64,000 bases of DNA from Coptis chinensis (taxonomy: Eukaryota > Streptophyta > Magnoliopsida > Ranunculales > Ranunculaceae), in the NCBI GenBank assembly GCA_015680905.1, contig CM027377.1, forward strand, positions 12,858,501-12,922,500, read 5' to 3'. The notes beneath the pieces were generated by a model that was given only the letters and a program-made list of their open reading frames with translations, had not been told where the DNA came from and did no database searches. Below are positions 45,716-57,134 of the stretch, one piece after another. Numbering within the stretch: the stretch's first letter is position 1; each line of letters starts with the position of its first letter. The position numbers were made by a program, and so were the translations under genes.

Positions 45716-48015
45716 CTAAAGCTTCAACAATGATGGTGGGTAGATTCTCTCCAGCGTGCACAATGCCTTGACCATGCCCCTTTCCAGTACATCAAGTGTT
45801 TCAATCTCTATTTTCTTCGAACACAAAACACTAAAAAAAATACAAATAGTTGTAATAATTGTTCGAGTTTTTTTTTTTCTGTTGCCATCTCTATAAACAT
45901 GTTGTATTAATACCGGCAGCAAATGTTGAATTAGAATATGATAGTCATGTGACTTCATTTGTCTCAAATCCATTGAATCTCCTTTGACAATATTAGACCA
46001 GTTACCGCTAAACCCAACAGGTACACTAAGATTGCGCAAGGTTTTGATGAACAACTTCTTCTCTTCTTTTCGAAGCAAAAGATACCTTGAGGCATAACCT
46101 GTTTCCCGCCAAGCTTAGTCACCCAATATTTTTCTTTCTCTTCATGCGCTTTAAATCTTTGCGTGCATTGACATCATCTTTAGTTTTCCCTTTCATATTC
46201 AGCATCAAAGCAAGAAGAATTTCACAAACATTTTTTTCAATATACATAACATCAAGGTTATGACGGACGAGAATGTGTTTCCAATACTTGAGCTTAAAGA
46301 AGATAGATCGCTTCGAAAACCATGAATTTCCTTTATTCCCTTCCTTATTCTTGCCGAGTTTCCTTAGTCATTCTCTTAATTTCAACTCTAGTAAACCATA
46401 GGCTGCTCACCTTGTTCCTTTGTCTTATCATAGGTGTTTTCTCTTGTATCATTTCTAGCCTCGGATCTCAATGGAAGCCACCGTCAACTTCTCATATACA
46501 CATGCTTCCTTCCATGGTGAAATCTTATAGAAGTAGTTTTCAGACCACAAGGAGGGCAAGCAAATTTTCCCTTTGTTTACAGCCGGAGATATTCCCATAA
46601 GCTGGAAAATCATAGATTGTCCACAATAAAATGGCACGCATATGAAACTCTTTACCTTTGAATGCATCTTTAACCATCACCCCATCACGCCACAATTCTT
46701 GGAGTTCTTTAACCAACGACTGCAAATAAATGTCTTACCCGGTTGCTTTGGACCCTCAATGAGAATTGAAAGCATGGTGAATTGAGACTTCATGCACAGC
46801 CAAGGCAGGAAGTTATAGTTCACAAGCAATACAGGCCATGAATTGTGTTGTGCTTCAAAGTTGTTGTAAGGAGTAAAACCATCAGTGGCTAGTCCCAAAC
46901 GAACATTCCGTGGCTCTACAGAGAAGTCTGGATACTTTAAATTGACTTGCTTCCACACTGTTGAGTCAACAGGATGCCTCATTGTGCCAGGCTTTGATTC
47001 TCCAGTAGAATGCCACCGCATCTCCTTTACCACCCAAGGCACACTATACAATCGCTTCAACCTTTCCGTAAGTGGAAAGTATCGCAAGACCTTAGCAAGC
47101 ACTCTGGTTCGCTTCCTCAAATTCTCAATGGTTGGAGTTTTGTATCTAGAAACACCACAAGTAGAACAACCAACCTCAAATTCATTCTTTTCCCAATACA
47201 AGATGCAGTTGTTTCTACATGCATCAATCTTCTTGCATTTCAGTTATAAGTCTTTAATCATCTTATCTGCCCTGTAGTTATTCTTTGGTATCTTGTTATC
47301 ACCAGGCAACACCATGCGGAGTAGTTGAAGCAATACAGTAAAACTCTTATCACTCCACCGATTTGTGTACTTCAGGTTAAGAAGTTTCACGACAAATCTA
47401 AGAACATTGAAGTCACATCTAGATATAATGCAGTCATTGATTCACGCAAGTTAGCGTTAAAAACAACACCGTTTACGACTTCTTCCCCCTCTATACAATC
47501 TCCTGGATCATCTCCAAGAAAAGTGTCCAAGTTGTCAAGACTAAACTCTTGAGCAATGGAGTCAGCATTCATGTCAACCACATGCACATTCTCTTGAAAT
47601 CCCGACCTTTTTTTTTTTTTTTGGTAAACCTGTTTTAAATGAGATCAGTAACTCTTTGATGCTGGCGGGGTTTGAGCCCCAGACCTCTGGTATCATCACC
47701 CAAAGGTTTTACCGACTTTGCTAGTCAGCACCTGCCCTCTTTCATTGTGTTGTTCTTCCACTTCTTTCTCACCATGCAAGAACCACATTTTATATGTCTT
47801 GTCAAACCCATAGCTAAAATAGTGTAGGACAACATTATCGTTACTCATTGCCACGTCTTGGTTTCGACACTTTCGACAAGAACATGGTATGACATTCTTG
47901 CTAATGTGTGTCTCAAGGCTAAGGTTACAAACTCTATAACACCTCTTATAAAACACGGATGCTGGAAATCGTCTATATCAATCCAACTCTTATCTATCAA
48001 GCACGTTGACTCCAT
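45716..48015 (-). pseudogene. CACTA TNP2-like transposase, disrupted
   Basis: ATG at 48015 starts MESTCLIDKSWIDIDDFQHP, the transposase-associated N-domain. After a frame shift, IPCSCRKCRN and YFSYGFDKTYKMWFLHGE follow. A SINE interrupts at 47.6-47.74 kb. The core at 47201-46677 has CSTCGVSRYK, VLRYFPLTERLKRLY, EMRWHSTGESKPGTMRHP, NVRLGLATDGFTPYNNFEA and WPVLLVNYNFLPWLCMK. It continues with LLWTIYDFPAYGNISG (about 46640) and, after a gap, LKSHDYH-like MKSHDYHILIQHLLPVLI (46078-45716). This is the TNP2/Transposase_21 order. Frame breaks at several points make it non-functional. Confidence 0.88.
47608..47740 (-). mobile_element. SINE inserted in the TNP2 gene
   Basis: On the minus strand: A box TAGCAAAGTCGG (47723-47712), B-box-like GGCTCAAACCCC (47678-47667), then a 3' end GGTTTACC followed by a 15-base A tail (47622-47608). 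Box spacing and the poly-A end fit a plant tRNA-derived SINE. No clear target duplication was found. The TNP2 reading continues on either side, so the SINE landed within the gene. It is unrelated in sequence to the 25.2-kb SINE beyond the boxes. Confidence 0.75.
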
Positions 48016-49775
48016 GATGTACTTCTAAGTGATAAGAAAAAACGAACGAAACTCAAAACAAGAAAAATAGCTAAATAGTTATGTAGAGGCATACACTAAC
48101 TAGGCCAAGGAGTTACAATGCTAACTCTAGGTATACATTGACTTTAGACTAACTCTACGCCATAAACTAACCTAATATTAAGTACCAAAGTGGAGTACAA
48201 AATTAGATGAAACTAGAGTCAAACACATATTAATGCATCTTTTAAAAGGAAAACACATCTTAAATAATTTCCCAAAAAACCACATACTCATGTTTTGGAA
48301 TAGATCAATGCAATGAACAACTTATATTTTTCGCAATTATATTAGATACAAACAAGCTAAATATAAAGTCATCTTATAAGTTATAACTTTTATACATGTA
48401 TAAAAAGCTAATTAGTAACACATAATAAACAAAACCTCAAATTGGTTTATGACCATCAAAACACAACAAGTTTCAACAAATCTAAACCATTTCACACATA
48501 GTAATCCAAAAAAGAAACTAAACCCACAGTTGGTATTACTTAAATCCTACTTATAAAACACTAAAAACACAAAACAAACATGATAGTAGTACTTTAATTA
48601 GGAACAACAACAGTAGTACCGTCATATCGTCAACGGTAATCAAGATACAGAAAGCTTACCAGAAAATTGGAAAACATGTAATGAAATAAAAAAACAGGTT
48701 CAATCAAATTTCAAGAACTAAAACGTTGATGAAGTATTTGTTTAACAGAAGAGGGACGCTTACTTGCAGAGGTGAAGTTGTACGGCACAGCTACTACAAA
48801 AAAACCAAATGCAAAAGAAAAAAAATCAAATTTTAATCAAAATAATCAAATTTATTACCATGACGGCTTATAAATTTTAACCAATTATTTACCTTGATGG
48901 CTTCAACTTGATGAAGTGTTACAAAACAACCTACAAAATCGTGGGTGAGAGAGGGAGTAAGGGATTTGAGAAGGTGTTACCTTCTTGAAGCATTAGTGAG
49001 AGCGAGTGAGGGGAAGGCAGTCGACAACAAGCTTGAGTGAGAGGGATAATAGTTATTAGTTAGGGTTTTCTTTATTTTTTTATTTTTTCAGAAAATTTAC
49101 GGTAGGAACTGAAATTGGTTTGGCGCCCGGATAATTGGAATAGATATGCCAACAGCTGAACTCGCAAGAACAAACCGGACGGTTAATAAATACAACGGAA
49201 ATTTAATCAACAATTGGCATATTTAAGGCGTCTGTCGGAAAGAAAAGAGGGTTAAAAACCGTCACAATAACCAACGGATCTCGCACAACCGTCGGTTATA
49301 ACCAAAACACATGAAGTGCTGAAAGAACTCACTGGACAGATGGCAAAATAATACCTGTCAGGTAATCTTTATGGGGTCTGTCGGGTAAACTTGTTTTTTT
49401 GGTAGTACCGTACATGAGAGCCTAATCTGAGTCCAGAAGGAAGGTACTTAATACTGTCACTCTTTTCCAAGACTAATTAAGTAGAAATTTACAACTGCAA
49501 TAAGTTCAACAACAACAATATGTAGTTTAAGTTGTTCAGCTATAGGCACCGAACAAATTTCCTAAGACTACCAAAAGTTTCGCCTCTAAAAGCATCATTC
49601 CTTCTCAATGCCTCAGCATCCATGCATCCAATGCATTCTTTTCGATATAATACTAGTCTATTAATAATTCTTCTCCAGTTCGAGTTCAATCTACTCTCAT
49701 GTCTTCTTTCAAAAAGAGGATTGCATTTTCAAAAGTTGTCTTCTATACATCTTATGTAACTTTATATGGATCTTA

Positions 49776-50173
49776 GAGCATCTCTAGGTGGAGGCATCAA
49801 CTGCATATTTGTCTCCACCATTCGGAATTTCGCCAAAAATCATCTCTAGGTGGAGATAAATGTGGAGGTATCGACTGTCTAGCCATATCCGTGGAGGCAA
49901 ATTTGCGGTGACAATGTCGCGTGGATTTTTTTTTTTACTTTTTCAATTTGGAGCGACAATGGGAATGTCGGGTGGGGTTTTTTTTTAACTTTTTTCAACT
50001 TGGGGTGACATTGGGAGTGTTGCGCGACAGTAGTAATGTCACGGGTGGTAGGTCCTACTCCAAATTTACGACTGTTATTTGCCTCCACCTAGAGTTAGTC
50101 AAAGTTTGCGGATACTTGCCTCAAATTTTGGCCTCAAACATGCAGTTGATGCCTCCACCACCTAGAGATGCTC
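49776..50173. mobile_element. PIF/Harbinger (Tourist-like) MITE, copy 1
   Basis: 398 bp with terminal inverted repeats of about 35 bp starting GAGCATCTCTAGGTGG and continuing AGGCATCAACTGCAT, flanked by TTA on both sides (49773-49775 and 50174-50176). A 3-bp TTA target site is typical of PIF/Harbinger. The interior contains TCTAGGTGGAG words and poly-T runs. No coding capacity. Confidence 0.85.
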
Positions 50174-51422
50174 TTAAAGTTTTTAATTTACATTTGAGGG
50201 GAGCTAAATTGTAACTTAAAATTTATTACTTCTGAAACCACAAGGCTTCACTCCTCTAAAGAACATTCAGAAGCGGTACTAACGCCCCTTATGTTCACCA
50301 TGTGTAATGTCGAAATAATCTATCCATTTAAAATGCCAAAGAAACCGCGGACTTTCAATTACACTCACGATATGTTAACTAACAAAATCTCTTTTAGGTT
50401 TCAAGATCCAGTGCACGCATAAATAAATAAACTAAATCTCTATAGCACATGATATCCATAATTTTCAACTAAACAGATCGGTTTTCCAGGAAAAAGAAAA
50501 GGGGGGGGGGGGTGTGTTTATACCTATGTGAACCGGGTATGGGAATCTCTTTTAAGTGTCAACATAAGTATAATTGATTTTACAATCCATGATCTTGATG
50601 AGTGTACGTAATTACTTATAAACAGAATTTATTCGTTTTTCTAATAAACAATAAAAAAAAATGCTAAATAATAATAAATACATACCTTAAGTAAAAGGCA
50701 AGTGCCCCTTAAGCCACCCCAAATACCTCCAATCGCCTTTCAATTCCATCATCCCACTTTGCACGGTGAGCTACTGTACTTGACCATGAACCCAAGACTA
50801 TCATTTAGGAGCAGAGAATACAAAACCGATGAGTCGGGCTTTTAGCTAGACAGTGCAACAGGACCAGTAACAGAGTATGGTATAAGAATGTACAGGAAAA
50901 AGAGAAACCCGCATTTGTAGGATCCAAATCAATCAAGGTGCACCAAGAGTGTTTTGCTCCGATTGATGCCTTAAAAGTGTATACCTCTTCTTGCAGTCTG
51001 AGATGGCTTCCACTACCAGTATATGCCTTTGCTGCTAAACTACATCCTCCCTAGAAACAGTTTTGAATCCAAAACTTGCGCATTCCTGTCTTTTAAACAA
51101 CCCACTCCATGGTATAGAACAGCCACAACCCCACGAGCATGTTCAAATTTGACTTTGGCAAAGTAGAGTACCAATCAGCAATAGGTTTAATAGAACCTAA
51201 ATCTGGAAAAATCATTTTCTAAGCTCTATTCCATCTCTGCTATCATAAGTAATGTCACCCAAGGTAGTATAATGCCCGGAAGACAACAGTATCAAATGGA
51301 GCTCACTTCGATGAAGAAACTCAGACACTATCGAATGAGGGGTGGTGTTTTATATGCAATGTATTGTTTGAGAAATGTAGTACAAAAAGATAGCTTGTTA
51401 CATGAAAAAACAAAAAATCCTG

Positions 51423-53206
51423 TCAGTATGCCCTTGGTACATAACCAACTTGCTTGAGATGATACCCCAATCTATCTATCATCTTATATATCCTAGAAGA
51501 TTGAGGATGCGATCTATCTGCCACTGTAAACTCATGAACTCCATCATCTAACTCAATTGAACTTGCCCCAGGCAGCTTTTGTGTGGTTGTACTCTTCATT
51601 TGTAACCTCACCTTAGCGAAGTTGTTCCAATGGCCTGCAGCAGCATATATATTAGACAAGATAGAATAGTTGTTGGCATTTGAGGGATCTAATTTGACCA
51701 GCTGATCAATGACCTTCTCTGCAAGTTCCACATTATTATGCATTCTGCAAGCACCCAAGAGGGTTCCCAATATGATGGCATTTGGTTCCATGGGCAAGTC
51801 TTGGACAAGCTTAAATGCTTCGGTTAAATGCCCCCCACGCCCAAGAAGATCAATCATGCAACCATAGTGCTCGACTTGGGGCACAATCCCGTAGTCTTTC
51901 TCCATGATAGAGAAATAACGACGGCCATCATCGACAAGACCACCATGTGTACAAGCACACAATACACCAATGAAGGTGACTCCATCAGGTGTGAACCCTT
52001 CACGACTCATCCTAGAGAAGAGTTCAAGCGCTCGTTCCCCATGGCCATGCATGGCAAGTCCTTGAAGTATGGAGTTCCAAGAAACTACATCCCTCTCCAC
52101 CATCCCGTCAAAAACCTTCATTGCCTTGTCCAAACTCCCACACTTTGCATACATATCAACCAACGCGTTGCACACTTGAGTGCTATGTCTAAACCTACTC
52201 CTCTCAACAGATGTATGAATCCTCCTACCCAAACCAAGCAAGCCCGATTCTGACGAAGCAGCTAATATACTAATAAAAGTACCATTATCCGGTTTCAATC
52301 CAGACCTCTCCATCTGATCATACAAAGTAAATGCCTCCTTCGCAAACCCTTTCTCTGCATACCCAGATATCATTATAGTCCAAGGAACCAAATTCTTAAC
52401 TGGCATCTTATCAAACATCATCCTCGCCATATCCATATCACCCGATTTACTATACCCCGAAACCATAGTTGACCAAGAAACCACATTCCTTTCAGGCATC
52501 TTCCCAAACAATTCAATGCACTCATTTCACCTGCCTTAGCATATCCATCCAAAACTGTATTCCAACTCACGGTATCCCTCTCAGGCATTTCATCAAAAAG
52601 TCTCCTAGCTTCACCCAACTCCCCACTTTTCACCAACCCAGAAATCATAGAATTCCAACTCACAACATCTCTTTCACTCATTGCATAAAACAACTTCCTA
52701 GCTACATCAACACCACCCAACCCACACTTACAATAACTATCAATTAAAGCATTGGGCACGAATATATCATTCAAAAAACCAAATTTCTCAACATGGGTAT
52801 GAATCATTTGAACTTGTTTCAATCCAAAACAAGCCTTAACAAGAAAAGGGTACGTAAAATTATCAGCAAAAACACTATTCCTCTGCATGTCAAAGAAAAC
52901 AGTAAACGCTTTACCATATAATAAGTTTTGAGTATAAGCTCTAATAAGAGTATTGTAAAGAAGAACATTAGGTTCACGTATTAAACAGAATACATTATAT
53001 GCTAAACTTATTTGACGACAGTTAGAGAATGTTGTAATGAGTTTTGGTGCAATGTAAAGGTCTTGGTGTAAATTTGATTTGAAGATTTGAGCTTGGATTT
53101 GTTTTAAGTGATTGAGGTTTGTACATTTATGAAGTTCTGAGATTTTTTGTTCTAATAGTCTTCTTCTTGATACCCATGTTGGTGTTCTTATTGCAACTGT
53201 TGACAT
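51423..53206 (-). pseudogene. PLS-type PPR gene, copy 1, broken by a 4-nt deletion
   Basis: Minus strand, single exon. It starts MSTVAIRTPTWVSRRRLLEQ with a likely organelle-targeting N-terminus, followed by PPR motifs of P, L and S types (VSWNSMISGLVKSGELGEAR, VPWTIMISGYAEKGFAKEA). It ends with E and E+ type motifs (GASSIELDDGVHEFTV and HLKQVGYVPRAY). It resembles Arabidopsis At3g29230, presumably acting on organellar RNA. After AGEMSA, a 4-nt deletion near 52515 relative to copy 2 shifts the frame; a 262-residue N-terminal product and a separate 362-codon 3' frame remain. No intact product is possible unless the deletion is an assembly error. Confidence 0.85.
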
Positions 53207-53639
53207 TTTTTTTTTTTTTTAGAGAAATGGAAGAATGAGGGGGTGTACTCATTTTTTGTAATAAGAGTTTGTGATGGGTTTTGGAGGTAAGAGAGATAAG
53301 GTATATGAAATGGAAAACGAAATTTCGGAGTTTGTGATATTTTAGTAACAAATCGGAAGTTGTAAGGAATGTCAAGATAATTGTTGAGACAGATATATCG
53401 GGAAATGTCTTCGAAATGTAATGCATTTGGTGTGAAAAAAAGAAGAGAGCTAGTTTTATGTGAGTGAGCAAAATCCATATTTTGTGAACCTTCATGTAAA
53501 ACGACATGGAATGAGTAGATGTAAAAATCAGATTTGTTAGTGTGAATGTGGAATATATTAAATGACTGATTGGCCAGACCGGCAGACTGAATATGAGAAA
53601 GAATTATTTTGACAAATTAGCAAGATATTAGAGGAAACT

Positions 53640-54607
53640 AAAAAAAACCAGTTCTTTCTTAATTGTAAAGATGCATTTCATTTGAAGTTACATCCTCTTG
53701 TCTTCATCTCACTGATGTGGGAAATGGGGCTTGTAGTCACTTGTCAAACCTTTAAGTATATAAAACACCAAATCGTGCATATACATAGCCATTGATAAAT
53801 TTCCTTTCTTCACATCTTGAAACTTAGCCTTTAGCCGATTTATATGTGCTTTAGAAATAGATGCAAATCTTCTTTCTAAATTCATCCACATCAGATCAGT
53901 TTTGCTATATTCTGTATTATAGATGAAGGATTACTGAAAGCATTTTAAATTTCAGCTCCATTTTGATTCTGAGAAAAACTGTTCTGATTCTGATTGAGAT
54001 TTGAGTTGCTTTCTTGAATTTGATTGCTAACTTGATTTGTTCTCGTCATTGTTTCAATCGATTTGAATCAAGAAGATAGATCCTGTGAACTATACGAATT
54101 TGAGATAAAAGCTCAATTTAATTGAGTTGATCGAAAGAAAGATCTAATGATTGAAACTTGAATTGAATTATTTATCAAGAAAATTACGATAAAATTTGAT
54201 GATTTGTGAAAATTAGGGTTTGAAGATCGATCTCATTCTTTGCTTTTGAGCGAAATGATCTGATACCATAAAGAATAATAAAATGACGGAAAACTGTAAA
54301 AGAAAATTTTGATTAAAAGACTTGTGTTTCTATTACAGGAATGTTCTATTTATACACTTCTTTGACAGCTAAGACTGACAAGTTAGTTACAAACTATATT
54401 GACTTGACCGTTCTGTCTTGATTTCTCAGCTACATATCCTTATTAAATTGCATCTATGAGCACACTTCCAACTTCCAGAAGAAGAAGACCCCACGTTGAA
54501 GACTTCATACACTCCTCCAAATCCACCTAAGTATTTATAAGGTCAAATTTCACTCCTTCTCCAAACCCACATAAGTATTTATAAGGTCAAATTTGTTGTG
54601 AACCACA
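53640..54607 (-). mobile_element. Truncated Ty1-copia element (5' LTR, PBS, gag start)
   Basis: Minus strand. A primer-binding site TGGTATCAGA at 54268-54259 complements initiator tRNA-Met and follows an LTR-like stretch (about 54607-54270). A gag start then reads MTRTNQVSNQIQES, and a UBN2-like gag block at 53891-53709 reads LERRFASISKAHINRLKAKF and LVFYILKGLTSDYKP. Stops break it and everything after gag is missing. The LTR carries a tandem copy of CCTTATAAATACTTA (54594-54514). It lies between the two PPR copies. Confidence 0.75.
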
Positions 54608-55032
54608 ATGCCATTCTTATTGAGCGCCAGCTGACTCTGAGCATAAAGCCAATCTTAATATTATGAATTCCAAAAATTAAAGATTGAACAGCAGCCAATT
54701 CTAATAATATTTGATGATACTACCACATGCAAAAATAAATAATTTCGATTTCACATATTGAATTTTTTAAATTTTGGGACAATAAATTGTCACGATGATT
54801 GTTTGGATCATTATTTGGATGAATAAGTGTGACAATTCTATGATGCAAGATGAGTTTTTCCATGCATGAAATTATGTTCGACTAATCTTATAATATACAA
54901 AGAAAATTGCTGAGGTCTTAAAGATTCAGAATGTACAAAAGTTCTTCCATTCGGGTTTAGCTAAGCTCATATATGTTTTTAGTTCGATTTATTCAACTTG
55001 TTATTGGTTTCACTTGGAATAAAATCCACCTT

Positions 55033-55098
55033 ACTGCATATTTGCCTCCACCATTCGGAATTTCGCCAAAAGCTATCTCTAGGTGGAGGCAAATGTGG
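55033..55098. mobile_element. MITE fragment at the duplication boundary
   Basis: About 65 bp (CTGCATATTTGCCTCCACCA, TTCGGAATTTCGCC and TCTCTAGGTGGAGGCAAATG) match the left interior of the PIF/Harbinger MITE (49797-49866). The match stops exactly where copy 2 of the segmental duplication starts. Confidence 0.8.
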
Positions 55099-55469
55099 AG
55101 CCTGTACATGAGAGCCTAATCTGAGCCCATAAGAAAGGAACTCAATACTGTCACTCTTTTCCAAGACTAATTAAGTAGAAGTTTACAACTGCAATAAGTA
55201 CAACAACACCAATATGTAGTTTAAGTTGTTCAGCTATAGGCACCGAACTAATTTCCTAAGACTGCTAAAAGTTTTGCATCTAAAAACATATTTTCTTCGC
55301 AATGCTTGCGCACCCATGCATCCAATGCATTCTTTTCGATATAATACCAGTCTCATAATCATTCTGCTCCAGTTCTAGATCAATCTACTCTCATGTCCTC
55401 TTTCAAAAAGAGGATTGCATTTTCAAAAGTTGTCTGTTATACATCTTATGTAACTTTATATGGATCTTA

Positions 55470-55895
55470 GAGGATCTCTAGGTGGAGGTATCAACTGCAT
55501 ATTTGTCTCCACCATTCGGAATTTCGCCAAAAACCATCTCTAGGTGGAGACAAATGTGGAGGTATCAATTGTCTAGCCGTATCCATGGAGGAAAATTTGC
55601 AGTTTCGGATGCGGATGCGGCGTGGCAGTGACAATGTCACACGCCATTACCAATATCGCATGGATTTTTTTTTTTTACTTTTTCAATTTGGCGCGACAGT
55701 GGGAATGTCGCGTGGGTTTGTTTTTTAGACTTTTTTCAACTTAGGGCGACATTGGGAGTGTCACGGGTGGTAGGTCCTACTCCAAACTTGCGACTGTTAT
55801 TTGCCTCCACCTAAAGTTGGCCAAAATTTGTGGATACTTGCCTCAAATTTTGGCCTCAAACATGCAGTTGATGCCTCCACCACTTAGAGATGCTC
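55470..55895. mobile_element. PIF/Harbinger MITE, copy 2
   Basis: Same position within the duplicated segment as copy 1, left flank TTA (55467-55469), right flank now ATA, and terminal GAGCATC changed to GAGGATC. It was therefore already present when the segment duplicated. It has an extra ~30 bp in the middle (about 55602-55635). Confidence 0.85.
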
Positions 55896-57134
55896 ATAAA
55901 GTTTTTAATTTACATTTGAGGGGAGCTAAATTGTAACTTAAAAATTTATTACTTCTGAAACACCAGGCTTCACTCCTCCAAAGAACATTCAGAAGCGGTC
56001 CTAACGTCTAACGCCCCTTATGTTCACCATGTGTAATGTCGAAATAACCTATCCATTTAAACTGCCAAAGGAACCGCAGACTTTCAATTACACTCATGAT
56101 ATGTTAACTATCAAAATCTCTTTTAGGTTTCAAGATCCAGTGCACGCATAAATAAACTAAATCTCTATAGCACATGATATCCATAATTTTCAACTAAACA
56201 GATCGATTTTCCAGGAAAAAGAAAAGGGGGGGGGAACCTATATGAACCGGGTATCGGAATCTCTTTTAAGTGTTCAACATAAGTATAATTAATTTTACAA
56301 TCCATGATATTGATGAGTGTACGTAATTACATATAAACAGAATTTATTCGTTTTTCTAATAAACAAGAAAAAAAAATGCTAAATAATAATAAATACATAC
56401 CTTAAGTAAAAGGCAAGTGCCCCGTAAATCACCCCAAATACCTCCAATCACCTTCCAATTCCATCATCCCACTTTGCGCGGTGAGCTACTGTACTTGACC
56501 ATGAACCCAAGACTATCATTTAGGAGCGGAGAATACAAAACCGATGAATCGGGCTTTTAGCTAGACGGTGCAACAGGACCAGTACCAGAGTATGGTACAA
56601 TAATGTACAGGAAGAAGAGAAACCTGCATTTGTAAGATCCAAATCAATCAAGGTGCACCAAGAGGGTTTTGCTCTGAATGATGCCTTAAAAGTGTATACC
56701 TCTTCTTGCAGTCTGAGATGGCATCCAATACCAGCATATGCCTTTGCTGCTAAACTACATCCTCCCTAGAGACAGTGTTGACTCCAAAACTTGCGCATTC
56801 CTATCTTTTAAACAACCCACTCCACGGTATAGAACAGCCACAACCCCACGAGCATGTTCAAATTTGGCTTTGGCAAAGTAGAGAACCAATCAGCAATAGG
56901 TTTAATAGAACCTGAATCTGGGAAAATCATTTTCGAAGCTCTACTCCATCTCTGCTATCATAAGTAATGTCACCCAAGGTAGTATAATGCCCGGAAGACA
57001 ACAGTATCAAATGGAGCTCCCTTCAATGAAGAAACTCAGACACTATCGAATGAGGGGTGTTTTATATGCAATGTATTGTTTGAGAAATGCAGTACAAAAA
57101 GATAGCTTGTTACATGAAAAAACAAAAATCCCTG

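Larger units (their letters stand above)
39192..49407 (-). mobile_element. CACTA (En/Spm) element of 10.2 kb carrying host gene pieces
   Basis: The left end is CACTACAAAAGGAAAGACTT TACCC. The right end, read inward on the minus strand, is TACTACCAAAAAAACAAGTT TACCC, which matches apart from one terminal base and small differences. Flanking triplets are CCA and CCG, a damaged 3-bp target duplication. Subterminal regions repeat CCGTTGG and its complement CCAACGG. On the minus strand the order is TNP2-like transposase, PF03004-like transposase, then exon blocks of KCBP, KEA and CLC-a/b. Both transposase genes are decayed, so the element is immobile unless helped. Confidence 0.82.
49411..53556. 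repeat. Segmental duplication, copy 1
   Basis: Matches 55099-59232 along its whole length with scattered substitutions and small indels (about 95% identical by eye). It contains a PIF/Harbinger MITE, a poly-G tract (about 50501) and a PPR gene with its 5' and 3' flanks. It begins only a few bases from the CACTA right end. Confidence 0.9.

Noticed and set aside
51272..51457. Small ORF present in both duplicate copies (also 56987-57169)
   Set aside because: Shared only because the segment is duplicated; no sign of selection on the frame, with a 3-nt indel and substitutions, and it overlaps the PPR 3' end.
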